The position numbers and the translations under genes were made by a program. A DNA stretch of 64,000 nucleotides, taken from contig VRMN01000007.1 in the NCBI GenBank assembly GCA_008690995.1, positions 1 through 64,000 on the forward strand, read 5' to 3'. Below, piece by piece: positions 23,998 through 34,580 of this stretch. Each line of letters starts with the position of its first letter. The stretch's first letter is position 1. The DNA comes from Porphyridium purpureum (taxonomy: Eukaryota > Rhodophyta > Bangiophyceae > Porphyridiales > Porphyridiaceae). Below the pieces are notes generated by a model, which was not told the DNA's origin, did no database searches, and saw only the letters and a program-made list of their open reading frames with translations.

Positions 23998-26900
23998 ACG
24001 CGATGGCGTTTACGTTTGATGCGTCGAAGCTGTCCGCGCTTGCGAACGGCGTGGAAAAGTTCAATGGCGAGAATTACGACATTTGGGCACGCCGCACGAA
24101 GCTCGCGTTGCGTGTGGTGAAGCTGTGGCCCGTCGTTGCGGGGATGGTCGTTCGCCCATCGTCGTCGTCGCGTGCAACTACCGGGATGACGGCAGAAGAG
24201 TGGGACGATGCGGACCTGGCGGGACAGTTCTTTCTGTCCGGGGTCTTGGAGAACAGGTACGACCGTCTCGTCCGCGATAAGTCGTCGGCGGACGGTTGGT
24301 CCGCGGTGGCGAATTATGCGCACGATCAACTGTCGGCGCAGAAGTTCGCGTTTCGCATGGCGCTGGAGCGCATTGTCCAGAACAAGAACGAGGCAATGGC
24401 CGAGTACTTGGATCGCGGAATCGGTCTGTGGGACAAGCTTGTCTCGATCGGTGAGCAAGTTCCCGAGGACCATGTCGTGCGTTATCTGGTGATCGGGCTC
24501 CGCAAAGAGTTTCAGGGGTCGAAGGACTACCTGCTGCATTCGGCGCCCACGGTCTCCGCAGCTCGGCTGCAACTGCTCCAGCTGGAGGCCGGAAAAGCGC
24601 TCGAGCGCACGTTGGCAGATGAGCCCCCGCCCATCGCAATGGCGGTGTCCCAGCGTCCGCAGCAACAGCAGCGTGATCGCTCAGCGGGTGTCGTGAAGAC
24701 GGCACTCGTCAAGGAGAACCTGAAGTGTGGCTACTGCCACAAGGTTGGGCACGAGACGAAGCGTTGCTTTAAGCGCAAGAATGACTTGCGCGACAAGGCT
24801 GCTGGTGCGAGTGGCGCAGCAGACCCGGAGGCAGTGAAACGCGGCATCGGAAAGCCGAATGCGCGGGTGAATGTGGTTCAGGTAAAAACCAAGGTGACGA
24901 AACCACCGGCTCCGGCGGCAAAGGCAGCCATTGAGCCAGGTTGGATGTCGTGGGAGGCCTACGCGAATAGCGTTGCGGGAAGGGGCGTGGTGCCAAAAGG
25001 CCCTTCTCTGGATATCCGCATGATTAGCCCCCCAGCGACCCCTGCACCAATCAATAAAGCCACCACTTCCATCTATGCCATCTGTGTCTCTGTTGTGCCC
25101 CACAAGCACAAGTCGCACAAATGGATGTTCGATTCTGGATCGGACAGACATATCACTTGGGATAGGTCTATTCTAATGAATGAAAGACCTTCTGATGAAT
25201 CACTTGTTACTGTTGCCAACGGGGAACATGTTGAAGTTTCATTGATGGGTGATGTCATGCTCAAAACAATTATTCAAGACAAGTTTAATGACTTGCGTCT
25301 TGAAAATGTTTTGTTGATCGAAAGCACACCCATAAATCTCCTTTCGACAAAGGTCGCAGCGAGAAAGGGCTGTGTCTTCAAACACGATGATAGTTCATCT
25401 GTTTTGCATTTTGGGTCAGATGGGCCCGTCCTAGCGGTTGGGGATGGTGATTTAATGATCAAACTATCCGCCGCTAGAATAAATGCAATCACAGCTTCAA
25501 ATAAGTTTGAGCTATTTCACCGTCGACTTGGTCATCCTGGACTTGCTGGTCTGAAAAATACGCAAAATTGTGTACAGGGAATTCCCGCGGACTTAAAAGT
25601 TCCGGATGAATACCATTGTGTGATTTGCCAAAAGGCAAAGGGAACACGAACTCCCTTTAAGAAGCGGAAATTGAATTCCATTTCGGCGGTTCCGGGAGAA
25701 GTCCTTCATACTGATGTATGCGGACCACTCACTCCTTCGAGTTTTGACGACCATCGATATTTTCTAGTTGTCGTCGACGAATGCTCAAGTTTGAGTGTCG
25801 TCCACTTGCTCGAGCGAAAAAGTGAAGCGGGTGAAATGTTACTGCGCACACTTAAATATCTCGAAACGACTCTTGGTGCAAAGGCAAAAAGAGTTCGGTC
25901 CGACAAAGGTGGCGAATTCGCAAGCCTTTATGTGCAAAGGCATCTCCAAGACTCTGGAATTACTTGGGAAAATACCTCTGCTTACACGCCAGAACTTAAT
26001 GGTATGGCTGAACGCATGAATCGGACATTACTCGAAAAGGTTCGAAGCTTATTGTTTGATAGTAATCTACCTTTGGAAAATTGGAGTAATGCTTTGTTGA
26101 CTGCGAATTATTTGCGAAATCGCATTTCAAATAATCGCGGGAAAACGCCGATAGAAATTGCATTCAGGCAAAGGCCAGATCTCAGCAATCTCAGAATCTA
26201 CGGATCGAGAGCGTTTGTTCATATTCCTAAGCAATTGCGAGGAAAACTAGAAACAAGATCTGCAATTGGATGCTTGGTCGGTTATGGAAATGTCCATTCC
26301 GTTTATCGCATTCTTCTATCGGATGGCACGGTCGTTGAAAGTCGAAATGTCACTTTCGATGAGTCTGTCGTTGGAATAGATGTTCATGAACATGAAATCC
26401 ACGATTCGGAATATTTTTCCAACTTCGATAAAATTGTCGAAGAGTTGTTTCCAAAAGATTTCTCGAAGTCGTTTGATGAAAAGTCTCAAATCGCGTCAAA
26501 AAATTTTGAAACAGATTCCACTCGACAAATGGATGATCGCAGTCAGGAATATTCTATTTCAAATGAAATCGGAGAAACGTTTCTGGAAAAAGTTCAGAAT
26601 AATTCGAAAGATTTAGGGTTCCAAAAGGCTCCAAATGGAAACTTTGGGAATACTGAGGATGACGAAAGTCAAGACAGTGGATATGTCGCAAATCAATTCG
26701 TTGGAATAATTTCCACCGTTTCTGAACCTCGGTCAGTCGAAGAAGCACTAAAGGGTAACTTCTCTGAGCAATGGCTGGAAGCTCTGAATAGAGAATTGGA
26801 ATCTCTCACTGGCAAATGCACGTGGGAGCTCGTCGATCGTCCACAGGACCGAATTCCTGTCAGATGCAAATGGGTTTTTAAGATCAAATATAATGTCAAC

Positions 26901-28265
26901 GGACAAATTGATCGGTTCAAGTGTCGACTTGTCGCAAAAGGTTTCACTCAGAAACCTGGTTTGGACTACGACGAAGTGTTCAGCCCTGTTGTGCGACACA
27001 ACACTATTCGAACGGTCCTGGCAGTAGCAGCTGCAAGAAAGTTGAAAATTCGACTTTTCGATGTGGTGACTGCGTTTCTCAATGGAGAACTTCATGAAGA
27101 AATTTTCATGGAACAGCCTCCTGGATTCGTACATGAAGGAGGAAAAGTCCTGAAACTGCGTAAAGCAATCTATGGATTGAAGCAGGCATCTCGAGCTTGG
27201 AATCAAGTTCTTGTGCAAGCACTTAAAGAAATCAATTTTTCCGAAAGTACGGCAGATCCTTGTCTGTTTTCTAAGGGTCCAAATGGTCCGTATATCATGA
27301 TTTACGTCGATGACTTGGTCTTCATAGGTGAAGACGAAGTTACTTCAAATGAAGTGCTTCTGCATTTGCAAGGCAAGTTTGAAGTCAGGGATCTTGGGCA
27401 AGTGGTCAAGCAAAAATTTGCCGGCTACACTCTTGATTATGATCAAAGGAATGGCATTATCAGACTTAATCAAAGCTTGTATGTCCAAACCATCCTGGAA
27501 AGGTTCGGAATGGAATCGGCGAATCCAAGGAAGCTTCCCATGGAAAAGGATACGAAGTGGTATACTGCTACTGCAGAACCATGCAAGATGCCTTACATGG
27601 AACTCGTGGGAGCACTAATGTATTTGTGCACTTGCACGCGTCCGGATATTTCCTTCGCCGTGGGAGTGCTTGCACGATCAATGGCAAATGCCAATGAATC
27701 CCATTGGAATGCGGCAAAGGGAGTGCTGCGATATCTTAAAGGAACCATAAATTATGGTCTCCAATTTAGCTCAAATGGCAACTCCGACCTAATTGGTTAC
27801 GTTGATTCAGACTATGCTAGTGATCTTCGAACGCGAAGGTCAACCACCGGATATGCTTTCACGATCAATGGATCAGTTGTCTCCTGGAAATCCAGGCTAC
27901 AACCAACTGTGGCGCTGTCCACAACCGAAGCAGAGTACATGGCTCTCTCGGATGCATGTAAAGAAGCCCAGTGGTTTCAATATCTCATGGAATTCCTAGG
28001 ATTCAAGTCGAAATCGATTCCAATGTTTTGTGACAATGATGCTGCACTGAAACTGAGTGAGAACCCGATTGTGCACGAAAGGTCGAAGCACATTGACGTG
28101 AGAAAGCACTATGCTCGCGAATGTCAGCAACGGGGAATAGTCAAGGCTATTTACATTCGCACATCAGATCAGGCAGCAGATTTCCTAACCAAAGTGGTTC
28201 CTCGAGAAATGTTTTTGAAATGCAAAACCTTATTGGGTGTTGCTTGTCTTGAAAATTCGAGATAG
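23988..28265 (+). CDS. Copia Gag-Pol polyprotein
   Basis: A 1,425-residue polyprotein of a Ty1/copia element. The Gag region at the N-terminus contains a CCHC zinc knuckle (CGYCHKVGHETKRC, about residue 247). The protease has a DSGSDRH site near 380. The integrase zinc segment (HRRLGHP...CVICQ, about 508-548) is followed by the D-D-E core (DVCGP near 577, RSDKGGEF near 638, ELNGMAERMNR near 669). The reverse transcriptase RVT_2 domain starts near 945, with catalytic YVDD near 1106. RNase H is near 1270-1400 (YVDSDYASD, TTEAEYMAL). The order is the family standard. It is a transposon gene, not a host gene. ATG 23988 lies within the primer-binding site; an alternative start is the next in-frame ATG five codons on. 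Confidence 0.93.
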   Translation: MSPDAMAFTFDASKLSALANGVEKFNGENYDIWARRTKLALRVVKLWPVVAGMVVRPSSSSRATTGMTAEEWDDADLAGQFFLSGVLENRYDRLVRDKSSADGWSAVANYAHDQLSAQKFAFRMALERIVQNKNEAMAEYLDRGIGLWDKLVSIGEQVPEDHVVRYLVIGLRKEFQGSKDYLLHSAPTVSAARLQLLQLEAGKALERTLADEPPPIAMAVSQRPQQQQRDRSAGVVKTALVKENLKCGYCHKVGHETKRCFKRKNDLRDKAAGASGAADPEAVKRGIGKPNARVNVVQVKTKVTKPPAPAAKAAIEPGWMSWEAYANSVAGRGVVPKGPSLDIRMISPPATPAPINKATTSIYAICVSVVPHKHKSHKWMFDSGSDRHITWDRSILMNERPSDESLVTVANGEHVEVSLMGDVMLKTIIQDKFNDLRLENVLLIESTPINLLSTKVAARKGCVFKHDDSSSVLHFGSDGPVLAVGDGDLMIKLSAARINAITASNKFELFHRRLGHPGLAGLKNTQNCVQGIPADLKVPDEYHCVICQKAKGTRTPFKKRKLNSISAVPGEVLHTDVCGPLTPSSFDDHRYFLVVVDECSSLSVVHLLERKSEAGEMLLRTLKYLETTLGAKAKRVRSDKGGEFASLYVQRHLQDSGITWENTSAYTPELNGMAERMNRTLLEKVRSLLFDSNLPLENWSNALLTANYLRNRISNNRGKTPIEIAFRQRPDLSNLRIYGSRAFVHIPKQLRGKLETRSAIGCLVGYGNVHSVYRILLSDGTVVESRNVTFDESVVGIDVHEHEIHDSEYFSNFDKIVEELFPKDFSKSFDEKSQIASKNFETDSTRQMDDRSQEYSISNEIGETFLEKVQNNSKDLGFQKAPNGNFGNTEDDESQDSGYVANQFVGIISTVSEPRSVEEALKGNFSEQWLEALNRELESLTGKCTWELVDRPQDRIPVRCKWVFKIKYNVNGQIDRFKCRLVAKGFTQKPGLDYDEVFSPVVRHNTIRTVLAVAAARKLKIRLFDVVTAFLNGELHEEIFMEQPPGFVHEGGKVLKLRKAIYGLKQASRAWNQVLVQALKEINFSESTADPCLFSKGPNGPYIMIYVDDLVFIGEDEVTSNEVLLHLQGKFEVRDLGQVVKQKFAGYTLDYDQRNGIIRLNQSLYVQTILERFGMESANPRKLPMEKDTKWYTATAEPCKMPYMELVGALMYLCTCTRPDISFAVGVLARSMANANESHWNAAKGVLRYLKGTINYGLQFSSNGNSDLIGYVDSDYASDLRTRRSTTGYAFTINGSVVSWKSRLQPTVALSTTEAEYMALSDACKEAQWFQYLMEFLGFKSKSIPMFCDNDAALKLSENPIVHERSKHIDVRKHYARECQQRGIVKAIYIRTSDQAADFLTKVVPREMFLKCKTLLGVACLENSR

Positions 28266-28304
28266 AGGTGGAAGGCATGACGAAAAGTTGTCGCTGCGTG
28301 GGAG

Positions 28305-28629
28305 TGTTATGAATCCAGGGTTTCGGTAGATTCCCTCCCCAGGTAAAGTAGTAATACCATGGGGAATGTTTCAGCTCCAACTTTCTGTATTTCTCCAACT
28401 TTCTGTATTTCTCCAACTTATAGTAAATAAGGGTTTTTGCCCTGGAGGTACAGTTGGCAATCTCACTAGTGAAAGCACTACGATTGCCTATATGAAGAGC
28501 TTAGCGATGGCCGAGGCTCGGAGTCCCCGGATGACGAAGGTAAGGTTAGTTGCAAGGGCGACGAAGGGGACACGCAACTGCGTTAGTGACAAGTCACAAA
28601 GACTCCCCGATACATCAGACCTTTTAATA
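28305..28629 (+). repeat. 3' LTR of the plus-strand young copia copy
   Basis: Same length and, by eye, same sequence as 23659-23983. It is followed at once by the GAAAT target duplication. Confidence 0.93.
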
Positions 28630-28634
28630 GAAAT

Positions 28635-31592
28635 TATTTAATCCGAAAGTCCATCTAATTTCTCTGGCAATTCGCATTATTTTGAATTTTCTTAGTTTTT
28701 AATTGACAGTTGCCAGGTACCAGAGGCTTTCAAACTAAATCGATAAATTACGACTGGCTCTTTGATCCTAACAGAGATCTTCCGGAAACCAGCCATTCGT
28801 CTTTGAGATTCGTTCCATCGTACCGTTGGCGGCTCGCGTGCTCACAATCATTCAGTAAACCTTGACATTTTATGGTATTGTTTCATTCTCCATCGTGGAC
28901 TATTTTTCAACGTGTGGTTCAGTTGTGGACGGAATGGTCATGAACGCAAGTACTTTCTACAAAATCATTCAAATGATAATCAGAGAAAAAGTAAATCCGG
29001 CGGCAAGTTCTAAAGGACTTCCCGCACTAAGAGCGGTGCGATATCGCGATCACCGCAATTTACCGAGTGTATTTGCCCAATATTTCGGTGAGTGATCTAC
29101 ATGCAGAAGAAGTTTCAAACCTTTGCAAGCAAATTACTTACTGCTTAAACGCTTTTCTGCTTCAATACTTTTAGGCGGCTGTAAAATTGTTGAACTCTAG
29201 TCACTCCTTGTACTTCAATCGCTTTTGAAAGTTTCGGCAAACAGAAGCCTGAATTCTACTGGAAAGATTTGGCCTTTGCGTCAAATTTGGTTTCATATCA
29301 TGGAACCGCAGCTGTGAGCGTTAATTTTTCTTCGCATTTGGAAGTTAAATTATTAATACAGGGAGAATTCCCTTTTCGCTAGATATGGTCTGAAATTGTC
29401 TTCATCCTTCCAGGTTCTTTTCCGATTGGACCTGCAGTCGTCTGTTTCCGAAATTTTCGAGCAAAGTTGGAACTGGTTTCTATGCTTCCTTGGCAAATGG
29501 GTTTTGCAAACTTTGCCTCAATTAAATATCAGGCAATCAAATTTGGCGTCAGGTAGAACATTTTCCAGAAGTCAGAAAACATGTTCCTTATTCTTGGATC
29601 GTGATTCTTGTCTCGATAGGTCAACCTGTGACGAAGTGATTCATTCGATTTTACTTTCACATTCGCGATGATTATTTGCAAGATTCGTTCGAAGGTAAAT
29701 CGGGTCCGATATTGTGGCAATATTCCACCACACTTATGTCATTCCCTAATATCTCTTGCATAGCTACCGAGCCAAAAGTCAGTCGCGTCTTCCGTTGCCT
29801 GAATTGTAGAGAATATACTGGAGTTGTTAGCTAGTAAAATTGTTAACCTCAAGCCTCAACCACCTGATTAATCTATTTTGCAACTACTTGCAATGAAATA
29901 CTCCGATTGAGTCCCAAGGTATGAACACATTCATACCATCCGAAAATGCGACATTCTTGCAACACTTAGAATCATGCTCTGAAAGGGAACGACTTTCAGT
30001 TGCAATGGAAAAGGACTTCTGAGACGAACAGCAAGAGACGAAGCTTTTCTAAAAAAAATATGAAAGGGAGGCAATGTGTGGAAGTTTAGTGGCGAAGACA
30101 GCGAAATTTACTAATAAGAATTCGTTTTCAATTGTTTTCCGTGCTATTTCTAACTTTCTTGCGCTCTTTTAAAACCCTATCCATGACATGAAGCGATCCT
30201 GGCACGCGTGTCGACCAATTTTGAGTTTGTCTTTGGCTTTTCGTAACGGCTTCCGGTTTCTTATTTAGCTAGAACTTTTTTGCCTGAGCCGCGTTCCGCG
30301 CCTCGCTGTTCTTCTTCAAGATGTCCTTCATGTACGGGGATTCTAGTTTTTCAGCATTCAAAAATCTATCTTCTGTTTCTTTCCCGACGAATCAGAGTTG
30401 TGATTGCGACAAGAAGGCTTTACAGGGCGCGCTTTAGCGGCCCCAGTAAGTCTGTGTTTTCGGGCTTTCACTGGCAGCACGCCGTAGTGCAGCTTGTCGC
30501 TGTTTTGTTTACGTCCAGTTGTGCGTCAATGTGTTTGATTGCTCGTCTCTGCTCAACTCCCTGTGCCAAAAAATCCTAGATTTGTACAATTGTGTGAATT
30601 GCTTCATTGTTTGCTTCAGAAGCATTTACCAGAATATTTAAATTCAGGCTTCCAAGAACTCTGCTTTCGACCATGCGCGCGATCCCAGGTAAGCTACAGT
30701 GCAATGCTCTTGGGGCATTGCAGCTCGTGCTGATCTGTAAGATCAGACCGAGCAACTTGACAAACGTAGCAAGGTTGCTGCGCATAAAGGCAGACTCTGC
30801 ATTTGGTGTCGTTTGATTTTTTGAAGCATGGGCGATCATACCGGGCGCTGCCGCGGATGCTGCTCGACTACTTCAACAATATTTAAATTGATCTGCACCG
30901 CGTGAATATTATCCTGAAGTCGCGGTCATGAGCTTTTAATCCGTGCGTTCCTCCGCCGCGCAAACCCTCAATCTAGTTCAGCTGTTGCGTGCTTCCACTA
31001 GACTCCCTCGTCCCACAGATACTATTCGCCTGTCCCACCGAATTGTCTTCAATGCTGTAGAGCAACCTTGAAGTTTCTCCCGAAAAGGTAGTTCACGATT
31101 CAAAAGCAAGGAGGCGGTGAGAGACAGGAGGTCAAGCTGCCAGCTTTGAGTAGCGGTGCAGATTGAGGATTGTGGATATAGATGCCTATCCAGGGATCAA
31201 AAGCTGGAAGCATGTGATGCCAGACTATTCATGCTGGTTTCAGACCAGCCACACAAGTTATGAAGATATGGTTGCGGCTACTCTCTGCTTCGGTAGCCCA
31301 TGCTTTGAGGCATGCAATTTTGCGGTAAAGGTCTGACTGCTGCTTAAAGGTGCTTGCTGATATATATATATATGTAGATTCCGCTCAAGTATCGGGCGGC
31401 TTACGAGTATGTAGTGCACGAAAGAGTACAACGTCTCAGTAGCCCTATTTTGAGTAATCTGGGCGCATCAGACATCCCGGTTCAGTGTTTATGACTTGTT
31501 GAAACCCCTATTTACAACCTGCACCTCCTTGACAGCGAAAGGTCTGTGACGGAAAGCAAATTTGCTCTCTATGGTTCAAGATTTCAAATCTA
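28635..31592. other. AT-richer region without recognised genes
   Basis: About 3 kb of lower-GC sequence. Several open frames of 60-100 codons occur (for example 28862-29095 +, 29720-29529 -, 30839-30576 -) with no motif I know. It resembles decayed transposon or intergenic DNA continuous with 22263-23653, from which the plus-strand copia insertion separated it. A TA microsatellite lies near 31360. Confidence 0.45.
31360..31374. repeat. TA dinucleotide microsatellite
   Basis: A run of about seven TA units, following tgctga and preceding gtagattc. Confidence 0.8.
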
Positions 31593-34245
31593 ATGGTCCA
31601 CAAACGAATAATGACCGACCCTCTCGGTAAAGACTTCTACTTCACAGACACCCACTCACGCAGAAAAATGATCGTCATTGTCGGCGCAAATGACACCCAA
31701 CTTTCGCACTTCCCCAATGCCCATCGAGCTAAGTGCGTTCGCTTCGATGACTCTTGTTGCGTACGGCGTTGTCATACAAAAACTGTATTCGATAGCAGCC
31801 GGACCCTCGTAATAAGCGGTGGTCCCAGTTATTCGGAGGATCTGTTGTTGGAGAGTATAAAAGCTTGTCCGCCCCGCGGCAGGCGAGATACTCGGAACAA
31901 GTAAAGAGTGCGGAGACTCGAGAAGATTGTTTCGTCTTTTAGTCGACAGCTCGAAGCCAAACTCGCTGTCGGCTCCTATTGTACGACGCTTTTCAGCGTT
32001 GTTTTATTCAACACGCTAACGATTACAAACGATCAACCGCTACGTGCTCAAACCTTCGGACACACATGCGTGTCTGGACAATTGAGATTCGATAAAGTTA
32101 TTTTTTATATTCTCGCACCGATCATGTCATTATTTCTAAATCAGCTCCATTCCGGCGTTACCGGGCAACGCGAGCGCACTTTTTGGACCCCGAGGTCTGC
32201 GTCCGCAAAAGACGAAACTTTTCTCGCATCCACGACCTCTGCAATTTATGCACGCGTGCGCGGCTCATCAAATAGCCTCCATGGAGGCATCAATCATCAA
32301 AATTTCCAGGTTCCTGCCAATTTTCTTTCTCTACCCGACGCCGCAAAGATACGTTGCCATTCTGTGCGCGCGCGCGCCTTGCCTCAATTCGCTACGTCCG
32401 TAGTGACCATTGCTAATTAGCGGCCCGCGCCACGTGCCGTATCACAGTTTGCATTTTTTGCGTGTTCTCGAGGACCAACATTCATTCTCCTCCGCCGCAG
32501 AGATGCCCGCGGCTCGGTTGCGATCGCCTCATCCTCGCGCGCTTCGTGTACACGACTATGCGAGGACTCCACGCCAAATCGCGCGCTCCTCCACATCGTT
32601 TGCGCTCTCGAGAGCCATCCTCTGTCGCTCCTCCGCTGCACGTGCAATCTCCACGACTTTTCCTTTATATCTCTCTTTCCGCGTCACTGCGCGCGTATGG
32701 CGAGTCACTACCCGGCTTCTCGCCGGCTGTGCTTACGCGAGTGTAACCTCCAGCGCTTTCAAAAGGTTTGAATCATGTTATTTTGGCTTAGGAAACAGCA
32801 TGGAGTAGGGAACGAGGGAGACCCGGTTTCGGTAAGATTTTTTTAATGCTTACTTCATGTTAATCTTTCAAAATGTGTGGTCTATTTTTTGCTTTGCATT
32901 CTTTTGGCCTTATTTTTGGACTGTGCTGCTTCGAAGCCTCAAGCGCGTAAAAGTGCCTGTGCATGCTTCCTCGAATCGCGCCTCAGCCGAACGCCAACGA
33001 GTCCCGGAAAGACGAAATCGTGCATAGCATGCATATTTCCACCGCGTTTGATCGAGAGGCTTGGAAATGTGTCACATTGTCGCGACGAACTTGGCTCGTC
33101 GATGGCCTGCAGCGCTCAATTTCGAACCGTCTATCTTCGTTGCCCTGCAAAACGTTTGCAGCAACTGTTCACGGGTTCTGAAAATTTCACAAGGCCGTCA
33201 CAGTGGATGTCTGTTGAGGTCCCTGGAAGATACTTTCCTGTCTCAATCTTTTTGTTCACGCTTCTATCACGAACGCCAAGAATCTAATTCATCCTTTTAT
33301 CTTTCGCTCAAATTACGATATCAGAGGCGGAGCTTTCCCTTTCTTCGCTCGGGGCAGCTGTTCCACCAAGAATCCTTTTTGCTATATCCATTTGCGTGCT
33401 ATAGGACAGAACTGGCTCTGTAAAAGGTCTATCCGCCTGCAGCTCGTTACCCTCCATCCCGCACCACTTTCATGCACGTTGCTGCCCAGCGTGCTCGTCC
33501 CCAACATTGGCCCACGCTACTGCGAGGCCCTTCCACCGGGTTGCGGCTTCTGGTGCATACAAAAATGTTTGTATTATAAATTACTGTGCAGCTTGCGACA
33601 CACGAGACACCTGCGGGGCCCGCCCGTCTCAAGGCGGGGCACCTGGTCGCGAAACGTACAGAATATTGATGTGGCGGCGTTACAGGCTCCTCTCGTCATC
33701 AGCAATGCACGACGTCCCGCGCGACCTCCTCATTTGCGGTTCGCTTGTCAGTAGCCTTGCGCACGCGCCGCAGCACGTACATCTGTAGTGACTTGAGATC
33801 ACCCACTTGGACTTGGCGGACCTCAGGTGTAGAGTGGATTGGACGCAGCGCTTTCATCCGTGTTACTCCTGAGATACTCACATCACATCTAAGTTGCATT
33901 TGCGCGGATTTTATGTCATTCTCTAGCACTTTTTATTGCATCACTCTTTACTTCTCACTCGCCCGCCTCATGCATACACATCACGTGCTACGCTCTGCGT
34001 GTCGTCCCAGACCTCGCTCAAGAAAACGTGAATGGAAAAAAAGTTGATGAGGAAAGTCTCATTATTTCTTAAGTGCTGAGTTAACCGTCTATCTACGCGA
34101 CTGCCTATCCTCCTCCGAGAGAGACAAAGAGAAACGGTCTCTCGGCCCCCCGGCATCGTCCCTCAACGCCGTCTGTCGCGGAGCACACGCCCCAGCACCA
34201 GCCCCGCACGCCGAGGTACAGCGCCACGCGCATCCACGTCATTTA
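31593..34245. other. Gene-poor region upstream of the armadillo gene
   Basis: No gene I can support. A TATA-like tataaaag (31856-31863) sits in a compact block (about 31780-32040) that looks like a promoter or solo LTR of an unknown family, but I found no partner copy in this window. A minus frame at 33929-33699 is protein-like (VRQVQVGDLKSLQMYVLRRV) but starts with GTG and matches nothing I recognise. GC content rises sharply from about 34.1 kb. Confidence 0.4.
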
Positions 34246-34253
34246 CTGTACCC
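34246..34253 (-). promoter_or_regulatory. GGTACAGT-type word upstream of the armadillo gene
   Basis: ACTGTACC, 328 bp before the ATG of the armadillo-like gene. A near match (GGTACAGC) lies at about 34217. See the finding on this motif. Confidence 0.35.
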
Positions 34254-34580
34254 GGCGTGCAGTGTGAGCCACATGCGGAAGAACGCGCCGAGCCTGGCGG
34301 CATGCCGTCCGGGTTGCGACTCGTCTGCATCGGATCAGACAGCGCCGCCAGATTGCGCATCGGACGCGCGCGGCCGCAGTCGCAAGCGCGACCAGTAATT
34401 TCCTGTTCTGCGGTGGTGTCAGGACAGACATAGGCTGGCCGAGACCAAGGCGCCGCACCACGTCCGTGCGGCTGCGTTTCTTCACGTTCGAGAGGCCCTA
34501 CGCGCCGCCTCTATGCCGAGCAGACAGCGGTCAGCGCGACGTACGACATACAAACGCGCTCAGTGGGAGCGTACCGCACT

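Larger units (their letters stand above)
23659..28629 (+). mobile_element. Young Ty1/copia retrotransposon, plus-strand copy, looks whole
   Basis: Full-length element of 4,971 bp with two 325-bp LTRs that look identical by eye. It has a perfect 5-bp target duplication, GAAAT at 23654-23658 and 28630-28634. A primer-binding site sits directly after the 5' LTR and a purine-rich tract (gcgtgggag) directly before the 3' LTR. A single 1,425-codon gag-pol frame fills the interior without interruption. Identical LTRs and an open frame imply very recent insertion. Its near-identical partner lies in the opposite orientation at 17285-22257. Confidence 0.95.

Noticed and set aside
23720-24019. 99-codon open frame across the copia LTR (also seen in the other LTR copies)
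   Set aside because: It is the same LTR sequence repeated at each copy, crosses the LTR/primer-site boundary and has no motif. It is a by-product of LTR sequence rather than a gene.
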